From Clostridia bacterium (GTDB lineage: Bacteria > Bacillota > Clostridia > Christensenellales > Aristaeellaceae): 39,417 nucleotides of DNA. Where the stretch lies: contig JAFWEL010000061.1 of the NCBI GenBank assembly GCA_017512905.1, forward strand, positions 1-39,417, in the 5' to 3' direction. Shown here piece after piece: positions 12,066 to 19,453 of the stretch. Both the position numbers and the translations under genes were made by a program. The notes below the pieces were generated by a model. That model did not search any database and was not told where the DNA came from. It saw nothing but the letters and a program-made list of their open reading frames with translations. Position 1 is the stretch's first letter. Each line of letters starts with the position of its first letter.

Positions 12066-13462
12066 CACACCGCCTCCTTGATCCTGGCCTTCACCGCCGC
12101 CAGCAGCGCGTTCTGATCGGCAGCCTTGTCATGCAAGGCCCGCATGACCTGTTCGTCCATCGTGCCCTTCACCACCAGGTGGTGAATCACGACGGTGTCC
12201 TTCTGGCCCTGCCGCCACAGCCGGGCGTTGGCCTGCTCATATAGTTCGAGGCTCCAATTCAACCCGAACCACACGATGGTCGAGCCGCCGCGCTGGAGAT
12301 TCAGGCCGTGACCGGTGGAAGCCGGCTGTGTCACGGCGATGGCGATCTTCCCGGCGTTCCAGTCGACCATGTCATCCGCCGTTTTCAGCTCACGCACACC
12401 GTCAGGCTTTTCAGGACTGTACTTGCCAAAGCGCTCCTGGATACGGGCCAGGTCGTGCTGGTAGGTGTACATCACCAGCACCGGCTTGCCGTTCGCCGCC
12501 TCGATCAAATCCTCCAGGGCATCCAGCTTCCGGTCATGGATGACGCGCACATTGTGGAACTCGTCGTAGCAGGCCCCGTTGGCCAGCTGCAGCAGCTTCC
12601 CGGCCAGCGTCGCCGCGTTGATCGCCAGGATGTCGCCGTCCGCATAAGGCAGCAGCATGTCGCGCTCCATCTGGCGGTACAGCTTTTCTTCCCTCGGCGA
12701 CAGCTTCAGTTCCACCACATTGTCGATGCGGTCCGGCATCTGAATGTGGTCGCTGGCTTTCATAGACACGCAGATGTCGCCGATCCGCTCGTAGATCTGT
12801 TCCTCCGCGCCGGGCTTCAGCTCGTGTTTATAGGGCAGCCAGGTGTTCGGCGTCGTGAAAAACATATCGATGTATGTCCGCATCGTCCGGCCCAACCGCT
12901 GTCCCTTGTCCAGCAGGAAGATTTGCGGCCACAGGTCTTCGAGGCCGTTTGGCGAAGGTGTGCCGGTCAGACCCACCACGCGGGTGAACTGCCCCAGCAC
13001 GCGCTTCAAGGCGACGAAGCGCTTGGCTTTGGAATTCTTGAACGACGACAGCTCGTCGATCACCAGCATATCGAATGGAAGCCGCCGCCCGGCATAGTGC
13101 TTGACCAGCCACTCCACGTTTTCGCGGTTGATGACATACAGCTCAGCTCGCCGGGAGAGTGCCGCGACGCGATCCTTCTCTGCTCCGATCACGCGCTCCA
13201 TGCGAAGCCCCTGCAGGTGTTCCCATTTGTCCAGCTCCGCGATCCAGGTATCCCTGGCCACACGCAGCGGCGCGACGATCAGCACACGGCTGACCTCGAA
13301 GCTGTCGTACAGCAGATGCGAAATCGCCGTCAGCGCGATCACCGTCTTGCCCAGGCCACAGTCCAGGAACAGCGCACACTGGGGCTTGCCCTCCACGAAG
13401 TCCACACAGAACTTCTGGTAGTTGTGGAGGTCTTTTTCGTTCAGAAGTGTTTTCTCGGGCAA
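12065..13462 (-). CDS. SNF2-type DEAD-like helicase
   Basis: 465 residues from the TTG that follows GGAGGTGATTAT; a longer frame exists upstream. Motif I is DCGLGKT (residues 34-40). Motif Ia is in LIVAPLRVARDTW, motif II is VIDELS, motif III is LTGTPSPNG. The C-terminal domain has VLVMYTYQHDL, TQPASTGHGLNLQ and ANARLWRQGQKD. This is a compact phage SNF2 helicase as found next to VRR-NUC and VapE genes; it probably remodels or unwinds DNA during replication or recombination. Confidence 0.9.
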   Translation of the reverse strand: MPEKTLLNEKDLHNYQKFCVDFVEGKPQCALFLDCGLGKTVIALTAISHLLYDSFEVSRVLIVAPLRVARDTWIAELDKWEHLQGLRMERVIGAEKDRVAALSRRAELYVINRENVEWLVKHYAGRRLPFDMLVIDELSSFKNSKAKRFVALKRVLGQFTRVVGLTGTPSPNGLEDLWPQIFLLDKGQRLGRTMRTYIDMFFTTPNTWLPYKHELKPGAEEQIYERIGDICVSMKASDHIQMPDRIDNVVELKLSPREEKLYRQMERDMLLPYADGDILAINAATLAGKLLQLANGACYDEFHNVRVIHDRKLDALEDLIEAANGKPVLVMYTYQHDLARIQERFGKYSPEKPDGVRELKTADDMVDWNAGKIAIAVTQPASTGHGLNLQRGGSTIVWFGLNWSLELYEQANARLWRQGQKDTVVIHHLVVKGTMDEQVMRALHDKAADQNALLAAVKARIKEAV

Positions 13463-13905
13463 ATAATCACCTCCAACCCTTTTTATCATGTAAGGTCCGC
13501 CCCTTGATCCCTTATGCGGTAGCACAGTCCGGAACACATGCCGAACTTTGCATCCACATAAGTGATCTTCAGTACAAGCGCCGGAACAGAATTCCTATTC
13601 TCTGGACACACTCTCGCGCGCGTGCGCGTGTGCATATGCGCTTATACGGGCGTATCCTGTATTCTTTTTCTAGTAAAACCAATAACTCTATAAAGAGAGA
13701 CAGTTACAAGGTTACAGATTCGATTTCTACCTATTAAATGGCCCTGTGTAATCGCCTTCAATTTGGAACGTAACGTTCAAGGCGACATAACCGGGCACTT
13801 GTTACCAACCCCGCTACCGCAACATTGCTGTCTTCAGTCTCCAAACAGAGCAATCGGTGAGATCATGGAACGGGGGAGGAAAGCCCGGATGCAGCGCACA
13901 GTTGG
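13463..13905. other. Gap between VapE and SNF2 genes, possible replication origin
   Basis: About 440 bp without a supported gene. Around 13660-13740 it turns AT-rich in an otherwise GC-rich region. A repeated GTTACA (two copies 8 bp apart, near 13703-13716) is iteron-like. Near 13752-13785 a nested inverted repeat pairs TCGCCTT with AAGGCGA and holds GAACGT-A-ACGTTC. Near 13615-13645 there is a GCGCG/CACACG-like alternating purine-pyrimidine run. Position next to the primase-helicase fits an origin, but no experiment or homology supports this. Confidence 0.35.
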
Positions 13906-16335
13906 CTATTGTGAGTCGCCTTCCGTCCTGACATAGCACCGCTGCGGCCCATATGGATGACGGCGAATACATCCGCCCTTGTTGCCTTTGTACTTCTCCC
14001 AGCCGCCGATCTTCATCAGCATGCCAAAGATGTCGTAGGTGTCCGAGCGTCGAATGGAGGCGGGATCACGCCCGAAGCATTCCACCCACACCTCGACGGC
14101 GGACACTACCTTGCGCTTGACCTTGCCTATGCGGTTACCCGCCGTGAGCATATCGCCACGGAGGAAGGCCCGACGCTCCGAGATATCCATGCTGTTCCAA
14201 TCCTCGGGCAGCAGGGTGTCCAGATACTCCGCGATCATGCCCTCGCGCACATCGGATTCCAAGGCTGCAACCTGTTCCTGGTTGGCCACAGCTTCCAGAT
14301 CAGCAGTAAGGTACAGCGGCTCCCCGGCTTTGTAATAGTGAAAGGCTTCCGCCCACAGCTGGGGCACGACCTCTTCAACCTCCCACGGCCTGTGTGGGGC
14401 TTTGTTGGAACAGGTCACCGGCCAGAACCGGCGGTTGCCGGTGATGTCCCGGAGGAAGCCGTCGTTGTTGTTGGTGCTTCCCACGATGATGCATTGCCGG
14501 GGATGATCCTCCACGCTGTAGCCGTAGCTGTGCCTGAATTTGTCGTCCTGCCGGGTGATGAACGCTTTCACTGTCTCCACGTCTATCTTCTTAAGCCCCG
14601 CAAGCTCACCCAGTTCAAGAATCCAATATCCCTGCAGCTTCTCCGGGGCGGCCTTGTCCTTCATGTCCCCGAGTGTCAGAGAATCGGAGAACCACTTGCC
14701 ACCCAGCTTTGCAAAGAAAGAGGATTTGCCCAGACCTTGCGGGCCCACCAGCACCACGACGCTGTCGAACTTCACGCCGGGCTCATACACCCGGGCAACG
14801 GCAGCCACGAGCATCTTTCGAGCGACAGCACGGTTGTAGGCTGTGTCGAAGGCACCAAGATAGTCTGTAAAGATATGATCGAGCCGCTGTTTGCCGTCCC
14901 ACTCGGGCAGCGCTTCCAGATAGTCCCGGATGGGATGGTAGGCTCGCTCCGCTGCCACAGCCAGCAGGATACCCTTGAGCTTCGTCGGCGTGTACAGGCC
15001 ATAGACCCGTTCCAGGTAAATCTGCAGCGATCCCAAATCTGACTCCGTCCAGCCGGGCTTGATCTGTCGCCACGGGAGTGTGGTGTTGCCATCCTGGTCG
15101 TGCCGGATGTCAATGCCGCTACGGTGGATGTTGTAGGAGATGTCCTTCAGCCGAGGGTCATTGCGCAGGATCAGCGCGAGGTTGCCCAGGGTGTCCTTGA
15201 CCTTGCCCTGTTTGTCCACATTCAGATCGGACTGCCAGTCATCGTTTGGCTCGTCTGTGGGTACATCGTTGAAATCCTCCTCGGCCTGCTCCATGCGCTC
15301 CTGTGCCAGCTGCCGCCGGGTCGCTTCGTCGTTGGCAGCGTACTCGCGCATCATGGCGATGGACTTCTGGTCGCTGTCAATTACGGTGCCGTCATCGGTC
15401 TTGCTGCCCGGCGCGAACAGGTGCCAGCGCACAAGGTCGAAGGCGTTGCACAGCCTGCCGGAGCTGGGGTCGGTGGCGTGATGGGAAAAGGCGAACTTGT
15501 CGTCATACACCACGAGTCCACCGACGGAGCTGCCGCCAGCGTAGGTATAACGGCCATCCATGAACGTCGGAGTGTAGACGGAGGAAAGAATGTGCTCCAA
15601 CACGTCGGTTATGGTGTGAGCCCGGCAGAACGCGCCGACGATGCCTTTTTTCTCCAGCGGGTCCTCGGCCTTCGTCGCCGCGCTGTGCATCCGCTCTTCC
15701 ACAGGCTGGGTGGTTGGCCATAACGAGGTGTCCTTCCAGTCGGCATAGGTCGCCAGCACCTCGTCCGGATCGAGGAACGGCGCGTCCTCATACTTGAACA
15801 CATAGTAGCCGTCCTCCGGAGTGCTGGGCCAGTACATCAACCGGGCAGGCTCGAAGGTTGTGGGGTCAAAGCGGGTCAACGTCAGGTCGTTGGCGATCCG
15901 CCGGGCGATGGCAGCGTACTCATCCGGCGTCACCGTGCGAGACAGCGGGATGATGATGCGCAGGCGCATCTGCTCCGAGGTATGGCTGTGGGTGGAGTAC
16001 AGCGCGTAGGCGTTGATAAACGTCATATCCAAATCGTCAAGCAGGCCGGGGTCAGCATAATCTGCGTCCAGGCACACGGCGCACCGGTTGACTACCGAGG
16101 CGTTATTCCGCTTGCCGCCCTTCAGATACCCGGCAACGAAACCACCGACGTCCTTGCAGCGGTTCTTGTCATCCTTGCTCATGGCGGCGTACTCTGCCAC
16201 CGTCTCTCGGGTGCGCGTGGTGGTGGAGAGCTTGTCCAACAGCTCGCTCCACAGGATTTCCCTGTTCTGCCAGCTCTTGGCCATGCGGCTCTTGCCCATA
16301 GCCACCAGCAGCTTCTTATCGTATTTGATCTTCAA
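13906..16335 (-). CDS. VapE-like primase-helicase
   Basis: 809 residues. TTG is chosen as the start because GGGAGGACACGATT precedes it. The N-terminal part resembles an archaeo-eukaryotic primase: CLDADYAD (residues 88-95) and YSTHSH (113-118), then RLRIIIPLSR. The C-terminal part is the virulence-associated E / D5-type helicase: Walker A GPQGLGKS (531-538), WILELGEL (571-578), sensor region GSTNNNDGFL, then a domain RRFWPV. It probably primes and unwinds DNA for the element, with the family A polymerase at 19454. A terminator-like hairpin sits 28 nt before the start. Confidence 0.9.
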   Translation of the reverse strand: MKIKYDKKLLVAMGKSRMAKSWQNREILWSELLDKLSTTTRTRETVAEYAAMSKDDKNRCKDVGGFVAGYLKGGKRNNASVVNRCAVCLDADYADPGLLDDLDMTFINAYALYSTHSHTSEQMRLRIIIPLSRTVTPDEYAAIARRIANDLTLTRFDPTTFEPARLMYWPSTPEDGYYVFKYEDAPFLDPDEVLATYADWKDTSLWPTTQPVEERMHSAATKAEDPLEKKGIVGAFCRAHTITDVLEHILSSVYTPTFMDGRYTYAGGSSVGGLVVYDDKFAFSHHATDPSSGRLCNAFDLVRWHLFAPGSKTDDGTVIDSDQKSIAMMREYAANDEATRRQLAQERMEQAEEDFNDVPTDEPNDDWQSDLNVDKQGKVKDTLGNLALILRNDPRLKDISYNIHRSGIDIRHDQDGNTTLPWRQIKPGWTESDLGSLQIYLERVYGLYTPTKLKGILLAVAAERAYHPIRDYLEALPEWDGKQRLDHIFTDYLGAFDTAYNRAVARKMLVAAVARVYEPGVKFDSVVVLVGPQGLGKSSFFAKLGGKWFSDSLTLGDMKDKAAPEKLQGYWILELGELAGLKKIDVETVKAFITRQDDKFRHSYGYSVEDHPRQCIIVGSTNNNDGFLRDITGNRRFWPVTCSNKAPHRPWEVEEVVPQLWAEAFHYYKAGEPLYLTADLEAVANQEQVAALESDVREGMIAEYLDTLLPEDWNSMDISERRAFLRGDMLTAGNRIGKVKRKVVSAVEVWVECFGRDPASIRRSDTYDIFGMLMKIGGWEKYKGNKGGCIRRHPYGPQRCYVRTEGDSQ

Positions 16336-16362
16336 AATCGTGTCCTCCCATGGTTTTTGTGC

Positions 16363-16395
16363 AAAAAACACCGCGCACGTCGCCGTGTGCGGTGT
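16363..16395 (-). terminator. Terminator-like hairpin 28 nt before the VapE start
   Basis: On the minus strand CACCGCACAC pairs with GTGCGCGGTG (one A-C mismatch), loop GGCGAC, followed by six U. It is placed inside the run of co-directional genes, immediately upstream of the VapE ribosome site, so it may act as an attenuator or site of antitermination. Confidence 0.75.
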
Positions 16396-16415
16396 GTGAA
16401 TATATGGGCTATTTG

Positions 16416-16826
16416 TCAGTATTCATCCTCATCGTCGTAATCGTCCCGGTCCTCCTGCTCATCCCGGTAATCCCACATATCCGGGGCGGGCTGTTCACGA
16501 AGCTCCGGGTGCTCGTCGATGTAGTCCATAGTCATTTCCGTGACGATCTCCAGAAGCCTTTGGTAAGCAGCTTCGTCGGTCACCTGCCACAGGGCGCGGA
16601 TCAAATCACCGATGGCGGTGCTGGTCGCGCTGGCCAGGAACCGCGCCGGGGGATTACAGGTTTGCTTGCCATAGCCCACGCCTACCTGATCGCCATCGTT
16701 ATAAAAGCGGTATCCGATGCGCGAGATGGCACGAACGAGCTCACCGGCCAGCGTGTCTGCTTTCCCTTCCAGGGGAACCAGTTCCTCAAATCTGGTGTTC
16801 ACCCTGTCCATCAAGGCTTTATTCAT
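16416..16826 (-). CDS. Unknown acidic-tailed protein, 136 residues
   Basis: The start chosen (MNKALMDRVN) follows GGAGGAGAAGCCC; a longer frame lacks a site. The protein is helical, with RAISRIGYRFYNDGDQVGVGYGKQT in the middle third and a very acidic C-terminus (YRDEQEDRDDYDDEDEY). This layout recurs in phage early regions between small genes and VapE; function unknown. Confidence 0.65.
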   Translation of the reverse strand: MNKALMDRVNTRFEELVPLEGKADTLAGELVRAISRIGYRFYNDGDQVGVGYGKQTCNPPARFLASATSTAIGDLIRALWQVTDEAAYQRLLEIVTEMTMDYIDEHPELREQPAPDMWDYRDEQEDRDDYDDEDEY

Positions 16827-17049
16827 GGGCTTCTCCTCCAAGATCATTCTGTTCCTGTGCATGATCCGCACTCCTCAGTACCAACGGGCAGAAAGGCGCT
16901 CTGTGCCGGGAAACAGTCACATCAAACAGAGGCTTCGGGGCCCCCGCGGCGATGCAGTCCCCATCGCCGTACATTCTTCCCTTCATGTAATACTTGCATC
17001 TCAGGCAGCAGGGCGGGAGTCGCTTCACGCTGATCTTAATCTCGCTCAC
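16819..17049 (-). CDS. Unknown cysteine-rich small protein, 76 residues
   Basis: Contains CCLRCKYYMKGRMYGDGDC and later FCPLVL, suggesting a metal site. Basic N-terminus, charged C-terminus. It overlaps the next gene by eight bases and the previous one by four, so it is part of a translationally coupled chain. Its ribosome site is AAAGGAGGTAGCCCAGGGTG. Function unknown. Confidence 0.6.
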   Translation of the reverse strand: MSEIKISVKRLPPCCLRCKYYMKGRMYGDGDCIAAGAPKPLFDVTVSRHRAPFCPLVLRSADHAQEQNDLGGEAHE

Positions 17050-17453
17050 CCTGGGCTACCTCCTTTCAGCGCCGCCTTGCTCAGCACGTGGAGGTACAGG
17101 TTGTAGTCACCCTTGCGAGCGATCATGCGCAGGCGGTACAGCCCGTGCTCCATCTCCAGGTAAGCGTTGCCCTCGGTGGAGTCGTCGGTACGCTCGGCAT
17201 GGTGGTCGATGTAGTCGCGCACCGCTTTTACATCTGGGAAAGCCTTTTGAAACGCGACGTACACCTTATCCACTTCTTCGACCAGCGCCGGGACCATCAG
17301 GTCCTTGTGAATATGGAACACCGTGTTCCACCAATGGCTGCCATCGTGATAGGCCCGGACGTAGAACAGTTCCGCCCTCGGGTAACCGGTCTCGTCCTTG
17401 TCCTCAAGCGCAGCCGCAAAGGAGCAGGTGTTCTTTAGCTTCTCTCTCAGCAT
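17046..17453 (-). CDS. Unknown phage protein, 135 residues
   Basis: Soluble and mixed; segments include AELFYVRAYHDGSHWWNTVF, VEEVDKVYVAFQKAFPDVKAV and GLYRLRMIARKGDYNLYLHV. Its start follows GGGAGGACACC. No named family recognised. Its stop overlaps the next start by four bases. Confidence 0.6.
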   Translation of the reverse strand: MLREKLKNTCSFAAALEDKDETGYPRAELFYVRAYHDGSHWWNTVFHIHKDLMVPALVEEVDKVYVAFQKAFPDVKAVRDYIDHHAERTDDSTEGNAYLEMEHGLYRLRMIARKGDYNLYLHVLSKAALKGGSPG

Positions 17454-17467
17454 GGTGTCCTCCCTGA

Positions 17468-17716
17468 TCAGTTGTAGTTCTGCAGCAGGATCATGTACGC
17501 CAGCCGGGTTGGCTCATCCTTCGGTTCCACATCCCAGCCACGATCATAGTTCGCGGTGATCTCGCCGTTTATCTTGATCGTCAGCTTGCTGATCCTGCCA
17601 CCGTTGATGCCAAATCGGCTGCTTCGGCGTTTATACACCTTCACCCAGTAATGGCATATGATGTGGTGCTCTTTATCCTGCTTATCAGGAATCCCTATGG
17701 CTCCTTCCTTCCACAT
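17468..17716 (-). CDS. DUF7678-like small protein, paralogue of 1389-1637
   Basis: 82 residues with FGINGGRISKLTIK and ANYDRGWDVEP, matching the protein at 1389-1637 along its second half. N-terminus differs (KEHHIICHYWVKVYKRRSS). The start follows CAGGAGAAAAGCG and overlaps the end of the upstream DUF4314 gene by 32 bases. Two members in oppositely oriented operons of one element suggest duplication or reacquisition. Function unknown. Confidence 0.7.
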   Translation of the reverse strand: MWKEGAIGIPDKQDKEHHIICHYWVKVYKRRSSRFGINGGRISKLTIKINGEITANYDRGWDVEPKDEPTRLAYMILLQNYN

Positions 17717-17960
17717 CGCTTTTCTCCTGTCCTTCTGAAATGATTCGCACTCGATCCACGCCGGGCACGACGTTCAAACCACTGCCATTGTCCCAGGCAA
17801 CTACCAGATCACCAACATCGTCCACGGTGATGATCGTCCCGCGGGTGCCCGCAGGCGGGGCCTGCGGATCGTCCATGTGAATCAGTTCGATCCGCAGCCC
17901 CTTCGTGTAGCGGGCCTTGATCCTCTCAACCTCCCGCTTCGTCGGCATTTTCATCGTCAT
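17685..17960 (-). CDS. DUF4314 protein
   Basis: 91 residues. The block LRIELIHMDDPQAPPAGTRG, TIITVDDVGDLVVAWDNGS, LNVVPGVDRVR is the DUF4314 signature (a small SH3-like beta barrel). Members are common in clostridial phages and mobile elements; role unknown. The start is the first ATG of MTMKMPTK behind GGAGGAGG; two more ATG codons follow closely. It overlaps the end of the upstream gene by 35 bases. Confidence 0.85.
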   Translation of the reverse strand: MTMKMPTKREVERIKARYTKGLRIELIHMDDPQAPPAGTRGTIITVDDVGDLVVAWDNGSGLNVVPGVDRVRIISEGQEKSDVEGRSHRDS

Positions 17961-18168
17961 CGTCGTCCTCCTCCGTCTCATCGAACCAGCCGCCGCACAG
18001 GGCGTCTTGCAGGTTGCTGACCAGCCCGTCGAAATCCTCGTCAGGCCCCAGCACATCTGCCAAGGCATAAACCGCGTCGATGGGGACCCCATAATCCTCC
18101 GACAGGCTGTTCAGATAATCCTCCCGGCTGTCGTAGCCGTTTTCCTGATACACTTCAACGCTGATCAT
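17926..18168 (-). CDS. Unknown acidic small protein, 80 residues
   Basis: Contains YLNSLSEDYGVPIDAVYALA, then DVLGPDEDFDGLVSNLQDAL, and ends in a long acidic run (ETEEDDDDDENADE). This is a recognisable phage early-gene type that travels with DUF4314 and DUF3846, but I know no function. The start overlaps the DUF3846 stop by four bases. Confidence 0.65.
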   Translation of the reverse strand: MISVEVYQENGYDSREDYLNSLSEDYGVPIDAVYALADVLGPDEDFDGLVSNLQDALCGGWFDETEEDDDDDENADEAGG

Positions 18169-18533
18169 CTGATGACCTCCGTCCTTCCGTTTTCGCTGAT
18201 CACCAGAATCCCATTGGGAACCTGCGCAAATGCCTGCGGGTAGCGGAACAGCTTCTCGTACTTTTCTGCCAGGTCATCCGGCAGGTCGGTGAAATCCTCC
18301 GCGCCGAGGCCGCAGATGAAAAACGTACCTGCGATGATGTCCTTCCCCGCAATGTAGCGGTTCAGTTCATAACCCTTGAGCTTTCCCTCATCGTCGCACA
18401 CCAGCGCGACGGGGTCGGAGAACCAGTAAACCGCCTGGATGTAGCCGCCAACAATGCGCTGCATCTCATCCAGGGTGTGCGGAATGTCCGCCCGCCGGGG
18501 CCGCTGCCTCGGCTCCACAATCAATACCTTCAC
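18165..18533 (-). CDS. DUF3846 protein
   Basis: 122 residues. MKVLIVEPRQRPR, LDEMQRIVGGYIQAVYWFSD, PVALVCDDEGKLKGYELNRY and DIIAGTFFICGLG match DUF3846. Members occur in Firmicute phages, plasmids and conjugative elements; function unknown. Overlaps its neighbours by four bases on each side. Confidence 0.88.
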   Translation of the reverse strand: MKVLIVEPRQRPRRADIPHTLDEMQRIVGGYIQAVYWFSDPVALVCDDEGKLKGYELNRYIAGKDIIAGTFFICGLGAEDFTDLPDDLAEKYEKLFRYPQAFAQVPNGILVISENGRTEVIR

Positions 18534-18766
18534 GGCGTTTCCTCCTTCTGGTTGGGAACAACGCGGTAGACATCGTCCGCGAAGTAGAACCCGGTGAACG
18601 GGTTGAACAGCGCATGGCAGCGGATGCCATCCGGCGTCAGGACGATGTAGTCGTTGTCGCCGACCACTTCAAGAATCTCCACATCCTCCAGTGGGACCTG
18701 ATGCCTTCCATCCCTGTCCCTGGACTGAAGCATTGCCTTTGCCACAGTGAAGCCCTCCTTGCTCAT
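18530..18766 (-). CDS. Unknown small protein, 78 residues
   Basis: Contains VPLEDVEILEVVGDNDYIVL, TPDGIRCHALFNPFTGFYFA and DDVYRVV. I have seen similar small proteins (DGI, FNPF, YYADD) in gut phages but cannot name the family. Soluble beta-rich protein. Ribosome site AAGGAGGG context is internal to coding sequence; start overlaps the previous stop by four bases. Confidence 0.6.
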   Translation of the reverse strand: MSKEGFTVAKAMLQSRDRDGRHQVPLEDVEILEVVGDNDYIVLTPDGIRCHALFNPFTGFYFADDVYRVVPNQKEETP

Positions 18767-18990
18767 CGCTCGAATGTTTCCTCCCGGCTCCCGTCCCTGT
18801 AATAGGTGTTCTTCCGCATCCAGCCGTTGGACTGTGAGGTCATGGTGACGATCTTGTCCTCAAAGATTGAGATGTACACGCTCTCACCATGCTCGTTGGT
18901 GCCAGGATACATGGTCTTGCTCTTGCCATGCTCGTCCATCAGGGCATTCATGGCTTCCTGGTTCGTCGGGTCAAAATGAATCTGTTTCAT
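18763..18990 (-). CDS. Unknown small protein, 75 residues
   Basis: The start chosen (MKQIHFDPTNQEAMNALMDE) follows AGAGGAGGATGCGACC; a longer frame is less likely. The protein continues ESVYISIFEDKIVTMTSQSN. Small, mixed, soluble. Function unknown. It overlaps the downstream gene by four bases. Confidence 0.6.
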   Translation of the reverse strand: MKQIHFDPTNQEAMNALMDEHGKSKTMYPGTNEHGESVYISIFEDKIVTMTSQSNGWMRKNTYYRDGSREETFER

Positions 18991-19025
18991 GGTCGCATCC
19001 TCCTCTTGCTGTGAACCGGGTATGT

Positions 19026-19364
19026 TCATGCATGGTCGTCCTTTCCGTGGTCCCATGAAAAGCGCTTCCAGGGAACATCACAGGCGGGACGTTCTGCGCC
19101 GCAGGCATACCAAAGTCTCCAGGATATCCCGTAGGCAAGCCACTCGAAGGTTCCTCCACCTTCAATGTAGACCTCTACATCTTCTTCCTCGGGTTCATCG
19201 TAGATGGTTTGAAAGATTGCCGGAGCCAGGGGCATCCAATAAACCGGGTGATCATAATATCGCAAGTTCGCCTCCACCCATACCGGGAAAGGCCGGAAGG
19301 CCTCTTTATGCCTCCGCAGTTCCTGCAGTTCCTCAAAGGTGATCATTCTGCAGTGTTCCATCAT
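19026..19364 (-). CDS. Unknown protein, 112 residues
   Basis: Starts MMEHCRMITFEELQELRRHK behind AAAAGGAGGCGCAG. Rich in aromatic residues (LRYYDHPVYWMPLAPAIF, GISWRLWYACG). The C-terminus ends SWDHGKDDHA. No named family recognised; no clear membrane segment. About 90 bp separate it from the polymerase gene, the largest gap in this part of the operon, with no clear promoter seen. Confidence 0.55.
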   Translation of the reverse strand: MMEHCRMITFEELQELRRHKEAFRPFPVWVEANLRYYDHPVYWMPLAPAIFQTIYDEPEEEDVEVYIEGGGTFEWLAYGISWRLWYACGAERPACDVPWKRFSWDHGKDDHA

Positions 19365-19453
19365 CTGCGCCTCCTTTTGCTTTGGGTAGTGGTACTATCC
19401 CTCTTTACTCTCAAAATAGCAATAGGATGTATGATAACTCTGAGCTAACTCGT

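Noticed and set aside
10741-13507. Long plus-strand frames opposite the ParB-like and SNF2 genes
   Set aside because: Antisense shadows. The minus-strand proteins carry complete family motifs, the plus-strand ones carry none.
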